This document shows, piece by piece, positions 38,001 to 51,524 of a stretch of DNA of 64,000 bases (positions within the stretch are counted from its first letter, which is position 1; every line of letters begins with the position of its first letter). The position numbers and the translations under genes were made by a program. A model generated the notes under the pieces. That model was not told the DNA's origin. It saw only the letters and a list, made by a program, of their open reading frames with translations, and made no database searches. The DNA lies in the NCBI RefSeq assembly GCF_029227915.1, contig NC_079880.1, positions 4,528,001 through 4,592,000 on the forward strand, read 5' to 3'. Source of the DNA: Hydractinia symbiolongicarpus (Eukaryota; Cnidaria; Hydrozoa; Anthoathecata; Hydractiniidae).

Positions 38001-39716
38001 TGAAAACATTTTTAAAAACTACAAGTGTCATGGGCTTTAGTGGTGAAATAATAATTTAAAAAATCGTTTGGGAAATTAGTTTACTCCCCGGGTACTTTCT
38101 TTGTATACTTTTGACTATACGGGCCGAGTCCGTGATTTACGGGAAATTGCAGGTTTTCGTTTGCTGGCGATTAAACTTCTTTTATTCAGCGTCTCATCAA
38201 AAATGAAAACATTTTTGAAAACTACAAGTCTCATGCGTTTTAGTGGTGAAAAAATGAATTAAAAAATTGTTCGGGAAATGAGTTTACTCCCTGGGTACTA
38301 TCTTTGTATACTTTTGACTATACGGGCCAAGCCCGGGATTTACGGGAAATCGCGGGTTTTCGTTTGCCGGCGATTAAACTTCTTTTATTCAGCGTCTCAT
38401 CAGAAATGAAAAGATTTTTGAAAACTACAAGTCTTATGCGTTTTAGTGGTGAAAAAATAATTTAAAAAATCGTTCTGGAAATGAGTTTACTCACAGGGTA
38501 CTTTCTTTGTATACATTCGACTATACGGGCCAAGCCCGGGATTTACGGGAAATCGCGGGTTTTCGTTTGCCGGCCATTAAACCTCTTTCATTAAGGGTCT
38601 CATCAAAAATGAAAACATTTTTGAAAACTAAAAGTCTCATGCGTTTTAGTGGTGAAAAAAAAAATTAAAAAAACGTTCGGGAAATGAGTTTACTTCCTGG
38701 GTTCTTTCTTTGTATACATTCGACTAAACGGGCCAAGCCCGGGATTTACGGGAAATCGCGGGATTTAGTTTGCCGGCGATTAAACCTCTTTTATTAAGCG
38801 TCTCATCAAAAATGAAAACATTTTTAAAAACTACAAGCCTCATGGGCTTTAGTGGTGAAATAATAATTTAAAAAATCGTTCGGGAAATGAGTTTACACCC
38901 CGGGTACTTTCTTTTTATACTTTTGACTATACGGGCTGAGTCCGGGATTCACGGGAAATCGCAGGTTTTCGTTTGCCGGCGATTAAACTTCTTTTATTCA
39001 GCGTCTCATCAAAAATGAAAACATTTTTGAAAACCACAAGTCTCATGCGTTTTAGTGGTGAAAAAAAAATTTAAAAAATCGTTCGGGAAATGAGTTTACT
39101 TCCTGGGTACTTTCTTTGTATACATTCGACTATACGGGCCAAGCCTGGGATTTACGGGAAATCGCGGGATTTCGTTTGCCGGCGATTAAACCTCTTTTAT
39201 TAAGCGTCTCATCAAAAATGAAAACATTTTTAAAAACTACAAGTCTCATGGGCTTTAGTGGTGAAATAATAATTTAAAAAATCGTTCGGGAAATGGGTTT
39301 ACACCCCGGGTACTTTCTTTGTATACTTTTGACTATACGGGCCGAGTCCGGGATTTACGGGAAATCGCAGGTTTTCGCTTGCCGGCGATTAAACTTCTTT
39401 AAAACTACAAGTCTCATGGGTTTAGTGGTGAAAAAATAATTTAAAAAATCGTTCGGGAAATGAGTTTACTCCCTGGGTAATTTCTTTGTATACTTTTGAC
39501 TATACGGGCCGAGTCCGGGATTTTCGGGAAGTCGCGGGTTTTTGTTTACCGGCGATTAAACTTCTTTTATTCAGCGTCTCATCAAAAATGAAAGTATTTT
39601 TGAAAACTGCAAGTCTCATGCGTTTTAGTGGTGAAAAGATTATTGAAAAATCGTTTCGGAAATAAGTTTACTCACAGGGTACTTTCTTTGTATACATTCG
39701 ACTATACGGGCCAAGC
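38001..39716 (+). repeat. Second copy of the 34.66-36.37 kb segment
   Basis: About 1.7 kb matching 34660-36375 at an offset of 3,341 bp (978 plus 2363). Markers: TTGCTGGCGATTAAAC (34820 and 38161), CTAAAAGTCTCATG (about 35287 and 38628) and scars 36059 and 39400. Differences seen include AAGGGTCATGG against AAGTGTCATGG, and GAGTACGGG against GAGTCCGGG. The 978 bp tandem duplication at 35.4-37.3 kb is not repeated in this copy, so the pentamer either duplicated later or was lost here. Confidence 0.84.
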
Positions 39717-41990
39717 CCGGGATTTACGGGAAATCGCGGGTTTTCGTTTGCCGGCGATTAAACTTCTTTTATTCAGCGTCTCATCAAAAATGAAAACATT
39801 TCTGAAAACTACAAGTCCCATGCGTTTTAGTGGTGAAAAAATGAATTAAAAAATCGTTCGGGAAATGAGTTTACTCCCTGGGTACTTTCTTTGTATACTT
39901 TTGACTATACGGGCCAAGCCCCGGATTTTCGGGAAATCGCGGGTTTTCGTTTGCCAGCGATTAAACTTCTTTTATTCAGTGTCTCATCAGAAATGAAAAC
40001 ATTTTTGAAAACTACAAGTCTTATGCGTTTTAGTGGTGAAAAAATAATTTAAAAAATCGTTCTGGAAATGAGTTTACTCACAGGGTACTTTCTTTGTATA
40101 CATTCGACTATACGGGCCAAGCCCGGGATTTACGGGAAATCGCGGGTTTTCGTTTGCCGGCGATTAAACCTCTTTCATTAAGCGTCTCATCAAAAATGAA
40201 AACATTTTTAAAAACTACAAGTCTCATGCGTTTTAGTGGTGAAAAAAAAATTTAAAAAATCGTTCGGGAAATGAGTTTACACCCCGGGTACTTTCGTTGT
40301 ATACTTTTGACTATACGGGCCGAGTCCGGGATTTACGGGAAATCGCAGGTTTTCGTTTGCCGGCGATTAAACTTCTTTAAAACTACAAGTCTCATGGGTT
40401 TAGTGGTGAAAAAATAATTTAAAAAATCGTTCGGGAAATGAGTTTACTCCCTGGGTAATTAATTTGTATACTTTTGACTATACGGGCCGAGTCCGGGATT
40501 TTCGGGAAGTCGCGGGTTTTTGTTTACCGGCGATTAAACTTCTTTTATTCAGCGTCTCATCAAAAATGAAAGTATTTTTAAAAACTGCAAGTCTCATGCG
40601 TTTTAGTGGTGAAAAGATTATTGAAAAAATCGTTTCGGAAATGAGTTTACTCACAGGGTACTTTCTTGGATACATTCGACTATACGGGCCAAGCCCGGGA
40701 TTTACGGGAAATCGCGGGTTTTCGTTTGCCGGCGATTAAACTTCTTTTATTCAGCGTCTCATCAAAAATGAAAACATTTTTGAAAACTACAAGTCTCATG
40801 CGTTTTAGTGGTGAAAAAATGAAATAAAAAATCGTTCGGGAAATGAGTTTACTCCCTGGGTACTATCTTTGTATACTTTTGACTATACGGGCCAAGCCCG
40901 GGATTTACGGGAAATCGCGGGTTTTCGTTTGCCGGCGATTAAACTTCTTTTATTCAGCGTCTTATCAGAAATGAAAACATTTTTGAAAACTACAAGTTTT
41001 ATGCGTTTTAGTGGTGAAAAAATAATTTAAAAAATCGTTCTGGAAATGAGTTTACTCACAGGGTACTTTCTTTGTATACATTCGACTATACGGGCCAAGC
41101 CCGGGATTTACGGGAAATCGCGGGTTTTCGTTTGCCGGCGATTAAACCTCTTTCATTAAACGTCTCATCAAAAATGAAAACATTTCTGAAAACTGCAAGT
41201 CTCATGCGTTTTAGTGGTGAAAAAATGAATTAAAAAATCGTTCGGGAAATGAGTTTACTCCCTGGGTACTTTCTTTGTATACTTTTGACTATACGGGCCA
41301 AGCCCGGGATTTACGGGAAATCGCGGGTTTTCGTTTGCCGGCGATTAAACTTCTCTTATTCAGCGTCTCATCAGAAATGAAAACATTTTTGAAAACTACA
41401 AGTCTTATGCGTTTTAGTGGTGAAAAAATAATTTAAAAAATCGTTCTGGAAATGAGTTTACTCACAGGGTACTTTCTTTGTATACATTCGACTATACGGG
41501 CCAGGTCCGGGATTTACGGGAAATCGCAGGTTTTCGTTTGCCGGCGAATAAACTTCTTTTATTCAGCGTCTCATCAAAAATGAAAACATTTTTGAAAACT
41601 ACAAGTCTCATGGGTTTAGTGGTGAAAAAATAATTTAAAAAATTGTTCGGGAAATGAGTTTACTCCGTGGGTACTTTCTTTGTATACTTTTGACTATACG
41701 GGCCGAGTCCGGGATTTACGGGAAGTCGCGGGTTTTTGTTTACCGGCGATTAAACTTCTTTTATTCAGCGTCTCATCAGAAATGAAAACATTTTTGAAAA
41801 CTACAAGTCTTATGCGTTTTAGTGGTGAAAAAATAATTTAAAAAATCGTTCTGGAAATGAGTTTACTCACAGGGTACTTTCTTTGTATACATTCGACTAT
41901 ACGGGCCAAGCCCGGGATTTACTGGAAATCGCGGGTTTTCGTTTGCCGGCGATTAAACCTCTTTCATTAAGCGTCTCATCAAAAATGAAA
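39330..41990 (+). repeat. Long-range duplication, left copy
   Basis: About 2.66 kb that recurs at 51525-54185 with a constant offset of 12,195 bp. Anchors at this exact offset are scars 39400/51595 and 40378/52573, the GCCAGCGATT site 39953/52148, the unusual CTTTCTTGGATACATTC deletion (about 40672/52867), GGGTAATTAATTTG (about 40455/52650) and GGGCCAGGTCCGGG (41498/53693). No net insertion or deletion is visible between copies, only scattered substitutions. Confidence 0.88.
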
Positions 41991-44927
41991 ACATTTTTGA
42001 AAACTACAAGTCTCATGCGTTTTAGTGGTGAAAAAAAATTTTTAAAAAATCGTTCGGGAAATGAGTTTACTTCCTGGGTTCTTTCTTTGTATACATTCGA
42101 CTATACGGGCCAAGCCCGGGATTTACGGGAAATCGCGGGATTTCGTTTGCCGGCGATTAAACCTCTTTTATTAAGCGTCTCATCAAAAATGAAAACATTT
42201 TTAAAAACTACAAGCCTCATGGGCTTTAGTGGTAAAATATAAATTTAAAAAATCGTTTGGGAAATGAGTTTACTCCCTGGGTACTTTCTTTGTATACTTT
42301 TGACTATAGGGGCCGAGTCCGGGATTTACGGGAAATCGCAGGTTTTCGTTTGCCGGCGATTAAACTTCTTTTACTCAGCGTCTCATCAAAAATGAAAACA
42401 TTTTTAAAAACTACAAGTCTCATGCGTTTTATTGGTGAAAAAATAATTTAAAAAATCGTTCGAGAAATGAGTTTACACCCTGGGTACTTTCTTTGTATAC
42501 TTTTGACTATACGGGCCGAGTCTGGGATTTACGGGAAATCGCAGGTTTTCGTTTGCCGGCAATTAAACCGCTTTCATTAAGCGTCTCATCAAAAATGAAA
42601 AGATTTCTGAAAACTACAAGTCTCATGCGTTTTAGTGGTGAAAAAATAATTTAAAAAATCGTTCGGGAAATGAGTTTACTCCCTGGGTACTTTCTTTGTA
42701 TACTTTTGACTATACGCGCCGAGTCCGGGATTTACGGGAAATCGCGGGTTTTGGTTTGCCGGCGATTAAACTTCTTTTATTCAGCGTCTCATCAAAAATG
42801 AAAACATTTTTAAAAACTACAAGTGTCATGGGCTTTAGTGGTGAAATAATAATTTAAAAAATCGTTTGGGAAATTAGTTTACTCCCCGGGTACTTTCTTT
42901 GTATACTTTTGACTATACGGGCCGAGTCCGTGATTTACGGGAAATTGCAGGTTTTCTTTTGCCGGCGATTAAACTTCTTTTATTCAGCGTCTCATCAAAA
43001 ATGAAAACATTTTTGAAAACTACAAGTCTCATGCGTTTTAGTGGTGAAAAAATGAATTAAAAAATTGTTCGGGAAATGAGTTTACTCCCTGGGTACTATC
43101 TTTGTATACTTTTGACTATACGGGCCAAGCCCGGGATTTACGGGAAATCGCGGGTTTTCGTTTGCCGGCGATTAAACTTCTTTTATTCAGCGTCTCATCA
43201 GAAATGAAAAGATTTTTGAAAACTACAAGTCTTATGCGTTTTAGTGGTGAAAAAATAATTTAAAAAATCGTTCTGGAAATGAGTTTACTCACAGGGTACT
43301 TTCTTTGTATACATTCGACTATACGGGCCAAGCCCGGGATTTACGGGAAATCGCGGGTTTTCGTTTGCCGGCCATTAAACCTCTTTCATTAAGGGTCTCA
43401 TCAAAAATGAAAACATTTTTGAAAACTAAAAGTCTCATGCGTTTTAGTGGTGAAAAAAAATTTAAAAAATCGTTCGGGAAATGAGTTTACTTCCTGGGTT
43501 CTTTCTTTGTATACATTCGACTATACGGGCCAAGCCCGGGATTTACGAGAAATCGCGGGATTTCGTTTGCCGGCGATTAAACCTCTTTTATTAAGCGTCT
43601 CATCAAAAATGAAAACATTTTTAAAAACCACAAGTCTCATGCGTTTTAGTGGTGAAAAAAAAATTTAAAAAATCGTTCGGGAAATGAGTTTACTTCCTGG
43701 GTACTTTCTTTGTATACATTCGACTATACGGGCCAAGCCTGGGATTTACGGGAAATCGCGGGATTTCGTTTGCCGGCGATTAAACCTCTTTTATTAAGCG
43801 TCTCATCAAAAATGAAAACATTTTTTAAAACTACAAGTCTCATGGGCTTTAGTGGTGAAATAATAATTTAAAAAATCGTTCGGGAAATGGGTTTACACCC
43901 CGGGTACTTTCTTTGTATACTTTTGACTATACGGGCCGAGTCCGGGATTTACGGGAAATCGCAGGTTTTCGTTTGCCGGCGATTAAACTTCTTTAAAACT
44001 ACAAGTCTCATGGGTTTAGTGGTGAAAAAATAATTTAAAAAATCGTTCGGGAAATGAGTTTACTCCCTGGGTAATTTCCTTGTATACTTTTGACTATACG
44101 GGCCGAGTCCGGGATTTTCGGGAAGTCGCGGGTTTTTGTTTACCGGCGATTAAACTTCTTTTATTCAGCGTCTCATCAAAAATGAAAGTATTTTTGAAAA
44201 CTGCAAGTCTCATGCGTTTTAGTGGTGAAAAGATTATTGAAAAATCGTTTCGGAAATGAGTTTACTCACAGGGTACTTTCTTTGTATACATTCGACTATA
44301 CGGGCCAAGCCCGGGATTTACGGGAAATCACGGGTTTTCGTTTGCCGGCGATTAAACTTCTTTTATTCAGCGTCTCATCAAAAATGAAAACATTTCTGAA
44401 AACTACAAGTCTCATGCGTTTTAGTGGTGAAAAAATGAATTAAAAAATCGTTCGGGAAATGAGTTTACTCCCTGGGTACTTTCTTTGTATACTTTTGACT
44501 ATACGGGCCAAGCCCCGGATTTACGGGAAATCGCGGGTTTTCGTTTGCCGGCGAATAAACTTCTTTTATTCAGCGTCTCATCAAAAATGAAAACATTTTT
44601 GAAAACTACAAGTCTCATGGGTTTAGTGGTGAAAAAATAATTTAAAAAATTGTTCGGGAAATGAGTTTACTCCCTGGGTACTTTCTTTGTATACTTTTGA
44701 CTATACGGGCCGAGTCCGGGATTTATGGGAAGTCGCGGGTTTTTGTTTACCGGCGATTAAACTTCTTTTATTCAGCGTCTCATCAGAAATGAAAACATTT
44801 TTGAAAACTACAAGTCTTATGCGTTTTAGTGGTGAAAAAATAATTTAAAAAATCGTTCTGGAAATGAGTTTACTCACAGGGTACTTTCTTTGTATACATT
44901 CGACTATACGGGCCAAGCCCGGGATTT
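41921..44927 (+). repeat. 14-mer higher-order repeat, copy 0 (3,007 bp)
   Basis: First copy of the region marked by GATTTACTGGAAATCG (ACTGG at 41921, 44928, 47732 and 50536). It is 203 bp longer than copies 1 and 2. It contains two monomers they lack, one with GAGTCTGGG and AATTAAACCGC at about 42520-42590 and one with AAATGAATTAAAAAATTG at about 43050, and it lacks one monomer they have between the 43447 and 44222 landmarks. It therefore retains an older order in part. Confidence 0.85.
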
Positions 44928-47731
44928 ACTGGAAATCGCGGGTTTTCGTTTGCCGGCGATTAAACCTCTTTCATTAAGCGTCTCATCAAAAGTGAAAACA
45001 TTTTTGAAAACTACAAGTCTCATGCGTTTTAGTGGTGAAAAAAAAATTTTAAAAAATCGTTCGGGAAATAAGTTTACTTCCTGGGTTCTTTCTTTGTATA
45101 CATTCGACTATACGGGCCAAGCCCGGGATTTACGGGAAATCGCGGGACTTCGTTTGCCGGCGATTAAACCTCTTTTATTAAGCGTCTCATCAAAAATGAA
45201 AACATTTTTAAAAACTACAAGCCTCATGGGCTTTAGTGGTAAAATATAAATTTAAAAAATCGTTTGGGAAATGAGTTTACTCCCTGGGTACTTTCTTTGT
45301 ATACTTTTGACTATAGGGGCCGAGTCCGGGATTTACGGGAAATCGCAGGTTTTCGTTTGCCGGCGATTAAACTTCTTTTACTCAGCGTCTCATCAAAAAT
45401 GAAAACATTTTTAAAAACTACAAGTCTCATGCGTTTTAGTGGTGAAAAAATAATTTAAAAAATCGTTCGGGAAATGAGTTTACTCCCTGGGTACTTTCTT
45501 TGTATACTTTTGACTATACGGGCCGAGTCCGGGATTTACGGGAAATCGCGGGTTTTGGTTTGCCGGCGATTAAACTTCTTTTATTCAGCGTCTCATCAAA
45601 AATGAAAACATTTTTAAAAACTACAAGTGTCATGGGCTTTAGTGGTGAAATAATAATTTAAAAAATCGTTTGGGAAATTAGTTTACTCCCCGGGTACTTT
45701 CTTTGTATACTTTTGACTATACGGGCCGAGTCCGTGATTTACGGGAAATTGCAGGTTTTCGTTTGCCGGCGATTAAACTTCTTTTATTCAGCGTCTCATC
45801 AGAAATGAAAAGATTTTTGAAAACTACAAGTCTTATGCGTTTTAGTGGTGAAAAAATAATTTAAAAAATCGTTCTGGAAATGAGTTTACTCACAGGGTAC
45901 TTTCTTTGTATACATTCGACTATACGGGCCAAGCCCGGGATTTACGGGAAATCGCGGGTTTTCGTTTGCCGGCCATTAAACCTCTTTCATTAAGGGTCTC
46001 ATCAAAAATAAAAACATTTTTGAAAACTAAAAGTCTCATGCGTTTTAGTGGTGAAAAAAAATTTAAAAAATCGTTCGGGAAATGAGTTTACTTCCTGGGT
46101 TCTTTCTTTGTATACATTCGACTATACGGGCCAAGCCCGGGATTTACGAGAAATCGCGGGATTTCGTTTGCCGGCGATTAAACCTCTTTTATTAAGCGTC
46201 TCATCAAAAATGAAAACATTTTTAAAAACTACAAGCCTCATGGGCTTTAGTGGTGAAATAATAATTTAAAAAATCGTTCGGGAAATGAGTTTACACCCCG
46301 GGTACTTTCTTTTTATACTTTTGACTATACGGGCTGAATCCGGGATTCACGGGAAATCGCAGGTTTTCGTTTGCCGGCGATTAAACTTCTTTTATTCAGC
46401 GTCTCATCAAAAATGAAAACATTTTTGAAAACCACAAGTCTCATGCGTTTTAGTGGTGAAAAAAAAATTTAAAAAATCGTTCGGGAAATGAGTTTACTTC
46501 CTGGGTACTTTCTTTGTATACATTCGACTATACGGGCCAAGCCTGGGATTTACGGGAAATCGCGGGATTTCGTTTGCCGGCGATTAAACCTCTTTCATTA
46601 AGCGTCTCATCAAAAATGAAAACATTTTTAAAAACTACAAGTCTCATGGGCTTTAGTGGTGAAATAATAATTTAAAAAATCGTTCGGGAAATGGGTTTAC
46701 ACCCCGGGTACTTTCTTTGTATACTTTTGACTATACGGGCCGAGTTCGGGATTTACGGGAAATCGCAGGTTTTCGTTTGCCGGCGATTAAACTTCTTTAA
46801 AACTACAAGTCTCATGGGTTTAGTGGTGAAAAAATAATTTAAAAAATCGTTCGGGAAATGAGTTTACTCCCTGGGTAATTTCCTTGTATACTTTTGACTA
46901 TACGGGCCGAGTCCGGGATTTTCGGGAAGTCGCGGGTTTTTGTTTACCGGCGATTAAACTTCTTTTATTCAGCGTCTCATCAAAAATGAAAGTATTTTTG
47001 AAAACTGCAAGTCTCATGCGTTTTAGTGGTGAAAAGATTATTGAAAAATCGTTTCGGAAATGAGTTTACTCACAGGGTACTTTCTTTGTATACATTCGAC
47101 TATACGGGCCAAGCCCGGGATTTACGGGAAATCGCGGGTTTTCGTTTGCCGGTGATTAAACTTCTTTTATTCAGCGTCTCATCAAAAATAAAAACATTTC
47201 TGAAAACTACAAGTCTCATGCGTTTTAGTGGTGAAAAAATGAATTAAAAAATCGTTCGGGAAATGAGTTTACTCCCTGGGTACTTTCTTTGTATACTTTT
47301 GACTATACGGGCCAAGCCCCGGATTTACGGGAAATCGCGGGTTTTCGTTTGCCGGCGAATAAACTTCTTTTATTCAGCGTCTCATCAAAAATGAAAACAT
47401 TTTTGAAAACTACAAGTCTCATGGGTTTAGTGGTGAAAAAATAATTTAAAAAATTGTTCGGGAAATGAGTTTACTCCCTGGGTACTTTCTTTGTATACTT
47501 TTGACTATACGGGCCGAGTCCGGGATTTACGGGAAGTCGCGGGTTTTTGTTTACCGGCGATTAAACTTCTTTTATTCAGCGTCTCATCAGAAATGAAAAC
47601 ATTTTTGAAAACTACAAGTCTTATGCGTTTTAGTGGTGAAAAAATAATTTAAAAAATCGTTCTGGAAATGAGTTTACTCACAGGGTACTTTCTTTGTATA
47701 CATTCGACTATACGGGCCAAGCCCGGGATTT
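44928..47731 (+). repeat. 14-mer higher-order repeat, copy 1 (2,804 bp)
   Basis: Thirteen full monomers and one short monomer (scar 46798). All landmarks recur in copy 2 at exactly +2,804 bp: 44890/47694, 45264/48068, 46048/48852 and 47026/49830. Near 45430 the GCGTTTTATTGG junction seen in copies 0, 2 and 3 is replaced by GCGTTTTAGTGG and the next monomer type follows at once, which marks a one-monomer deletion with its breakpoint between about 45410 and 45436. Confidence 0.9.
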
Positions 47732-50535
47732 ACTGGAAATCGCGGGTTTTCGTTTGCCGGCGATTAAACCTCTTTCATTAAGCGTCTCATCAAAAATGAA
47801 AACATTTTTGAAAACTACAAGTCTCATGCGTTTTAGTGGTGAAAAAAAAATTTTAAAAAATCGTTCGGGAAATGAGTTTACTTCCTGGGTTCTTTCTTTG
47901 TATACATTCGACTATACGGGCCAAGCCCGGGATTTACGGGAAATCGCGGGATTTCGTTTGCCGGCGATTAAACCTCTTTTATTAAGCGTCTCATCAAAAA
48001 TGAAAACATTTTTAAAAACTACAAGCCTCATGGGCTTTAGTGGTAAAATATAAATTTAAAAAATCGTTTGGGAAATGAGTTTACTCCCTGGGTACTTTCT
48101 TTGTTTACTTTTGACTATAGGGGCCGAGTCCGGGATTTACGGGAAATCGCAGGTTTTCGTTTGCCGGCGATTAAACTTCTTTTACTCAGTGTCTCATCAA
48201 AAATGAAAACATTTTTAAAAACTACAAGTCTCATGCGTTTTATTGGTGAAAAAATAATTTAAAAAATCGTTCGAGAAATGAGTTTACACCCTGGGTACTT
48301 TCTTTGTATACTTTTGACTATACGGGCCGAGTCCGGGATTTACGGGAAATCGCGGGTTTTGGTTTGCCGGCGATTAAACTTCTTTTATTCAGCGTCTCAT
48401 CAAAAATGAAAACATTTTTAAAAACTACAAGTGTCATGGGCTTTAGTGGTGAAATAATAATTTAAAAAATCGTTTGGGAAATTAGTTTACTCCCCGGGTA
48501 CTTTCTTTGTATACTTTTGACTATACGGGCCGAGTCCGTGATTTACGGGAAATTGCAGGTTTTCGTTTGCCGGCGATTAAACTTCTTTTATTCAGCGTCT
48601 CATCAGAAATGAAAAGATTTTTGAAAACTACAAGTCTTATGCGTTTTAGTGGTGAAAAAATAATTTAAAAAATCGTTCTGGAAATGAGTTTACTCACAGG
48701 GTACTTTCTTTGTATACATTCGACTATACGGGCCAAGCCCGGGATTTACGGGAAATCGCGGGTTTTCGTTTGCCGGCCATTAAACCTCTTTCATTAAGGG
48801 TCTCATCAAAAATAAAAACATTTTTGAAAACTAAAAGTCTCATGCGTTTTAGTGGTGAAAAAAAATTTAAAAAATCGTTCGGGAAATGAGTTTACTTCCT
48901 GGGTTCTTTCTTTGTATACATTCGACTATACGGGCCAAGCCCGGGATTTACAAGAAATCGCGGGATTTCGTTTGCCGGCGATTAAACCTCTTTTATTAAG
49001 CGTCTCATCAAAAATGAAAACATTTTTAAAAACTACAAGCCTCATGGGCTTTAGTGGTGAAATAATAATTTAAAAAATCGTTCGGGAAATGAGTTTACAC
49101 CCCGGGTACTTTCTTTTTATACTTTTGACTATACGGGCTGAATCCGGGATTCACGGGAAATCGCAGGTTTTCGTTTGCCGGCGATTAAACTTCTTTTATT
49201 CAGCGTCTCATCAAAAATGAAAACATTTTTGAAAACCACAAGTCTCATGCGTTTTAGTGGTGAAAAAAAAATTTAAAAAATCGTTCGGGAAATGAGTTTA
49301 CTTCCTGGGTACTTTCTTTGTATACATTCGACTATACGGGCCAAGCCTGGGATTTACGGGAAATCGCGGGATTTCGTTTGCCGGCGATTAAACCTCTTTC
49401 ATTAAGCGTCTCATCAAAAATGAAAACATTTTTAAAAACTACAAGTCTCATGGGCTTTAGTGGTGAAATAATAATTTAAAAAATCGTTCGGGAAATGGGT
49501 TTACACCCCGGGTACTTTCTTTGTATACTTTTGACTATACGGGCCGAGTTCGGGATTTACGGGAAATCGCAGGTTTTCGTTTGCCGGCGATTAAACTTCT
49601 TTAAAACTACAAGTCTCATGGGTTTAGTGGTGAAAAAATAATTTAAAAAATCGTTCGGGAAATGAGTTTACTCCCTGGGTAATTTCCTTGTATACTTTTG
49701 ACTATACGGGCCGAGTCCGGGATTTTCGGGAAGTCGCGGGTTTTTGTTTACCGGCGATTAAACTTCTTTTATTCAGCGTCTCATCAAAAATGAAAGTATT
49801 TTTGAAAACTGCAAGTCTCATGCGTTTTAGTGGTGAAAAGATTATTGAAAAATCGTTTCGGAAATGAGTTTACTCACAGGGTACTTTCTTTGTATACATT
49901 CGACTATACGGGCCAAGCCCGGGATTTACGGGAAATCGCGGGTTTTCGTTTGCCGGTGATTAAACTTCTTTTATTCAGAGTCTCATCAAAAATAAAAACA
50001 TTTCTGAAAACTACAAGTCTCATGCGTTTTAGTGGTGAAAAAATGAATTAAAAAATCGTTCGGGAAATGAGTTTACTCCCTGGGTACTTTCTTTGTATAC
50101 TTTTGACTATACGGGCCAAGCCCCGGATTTACGGGAAATCGCGGGTTTTCGTTTGCCGGCGAATAAACTTCTTTTATTCAGCGTCTCATCAAAAATGAAA
50201 ACATTTTTGAAAACTACAAGTCTCATGGGTTTAGTGGTGAAAAAATAATTTAAAAAATTGTTCGGGAAATGAGTTTACTCCCTGGGTACTTTCTTTGTAT
50301 ACTTTTGACTATACGGGCCGAGTCCGGGATTTACGGGAAGTCGCGGGTTTTTGTTTACCGGCGATTAAACTTCTTTTATTCAGCGTCTCATCAGAAATGA
50401 AAACATTTTTGAAAACTACAAGTCTTATGCGTTTTAGTGGTGAAAAAATAATTTAAAAAATCGTTCTGGAAATGAGTTTACTCACAGGGTACTTTCTTTG
50501 TATACATTCGACTATACGGGCCAAGCCCGGGATTT
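47732..50535 (+). repeat. 14-mer higher-order repeat, copy 2 (2,804 bp)
   Basis: Same period as copy 1, scar at 49602. It shares CAGTGTCTCATC (about 48188) and CTTTGTTTACTTTTG (about 48109) with copy 3 but not copy 1. It also lacks one monomer relative to copies 0 and 3, but here GCGTTTTATTGG and the ACACCCTGGG start of the next unit are retained and the change of type falls between about 48295 and 48335, at GGGCCGAGTCCGGG. Confidence 0.9.
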
Positions 50536-51524
50536 ACTGGAAATCGCGGGTTTTCGTTTGCCGGCGATTAAACCTCTTTCATTAAGCGTCTCATCAAAAA
50601 TGAAAACATTTTTGAAAACTACAAGTCTCATGCGTTTTAGTGGTGAAAAAAAAATTTTAAAAAATCGTTCGGGAAATGAGTTTACTTCCTGGGTTCTTTC
50701 TTTGTATACATTCGACTATACGGGCCAAGCCCGGGATTTACGGGAAATCGCGGGATTTCGTTTGCCGGCGATTAAACCTCTTTTATTAAGCGTCTCATCA
50801 AAAATGAAAACATTTTTAAAAACTACAAGCCTCATGGGCTTTAGTGGTAAAATATAAATTTAAAAAATCGTTTGGGAAATGAGTTTACTCCCTGGGTACT
50901 TTCTTTGTTTACTTTTGACTATAGGGGCCGAGTCCGGGATTTACGGGAAATCGCAGGTTTTCGTTGGCCGGCGATTAAACTTCTTTTACTCAGTGTCTCA
51001 TCAAAAATGAAAACATTTTTAAAAACTACAAGTCTCATGCGTTTTATTGGTGAAAAAATAATTTAAAAAATCGTTCGAGAAATGAGTTTACACCCTGGGT
51101 ACTTTCTTTGTATACTTTTGACTATACGGGCCGAGTCTGGGATTTACGGGAAATCGCAGGTTTTCGTTTGCCGGCAATTAAACCGCTTTCATTAAGCGTC
51201 TCATCAAAAATGAAAAGATTTCTGAAAACTACAAGTCTCATGCGTTTTAGTGGTGAAAAAATAATTTAAAAAATCGTTCGGGAAATGAGTTTACTCCCTA
51301 GGTACTTTCTTTGTATACTTTTGACTATACGGGCCGAGTCCGGGATTTACGGGAAATCGCGGGTTTTGGTTTGCCGGCGATTAAACTTCTTTTATTCAGC
51401 GTCTCATCAAAAATGAAAACATTTTTAAAAACTACAAGTGTCATGGGCTTTAGTGGTGAAATAATAATTTAAAAAATCGTTCGGGAAATGAGTTTACTCC
51501 CTGGGTACTATCTTTGTATACTTT
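50536..51524 (+). repeat. 14-mer higher-order repeat, copy 3 (partial)
   Basis: Follows copy 2 at +2,804 bp through about 51110, then keeps the GAGTCTGGG/AATTAAACCGC monomer (51136-51185) that copies 1 and 2 have lost, like copy 0. It passes the AAGTGTCATGGGC marker (about 51437) and then switches into the long-range duplication near 51500, so only the first third of the unit is present. Confidence 0.86.

Noticed and set aside
41883-42242. A 119-codon frame as a two-domain repeat protein
   Set aside because: The frame continues into the next monomer only because the A/T-rich linker gained bases (GGTGAAAAAAAATTTTT), which restored phase. It is two satellite monomers, not a designed fusion.
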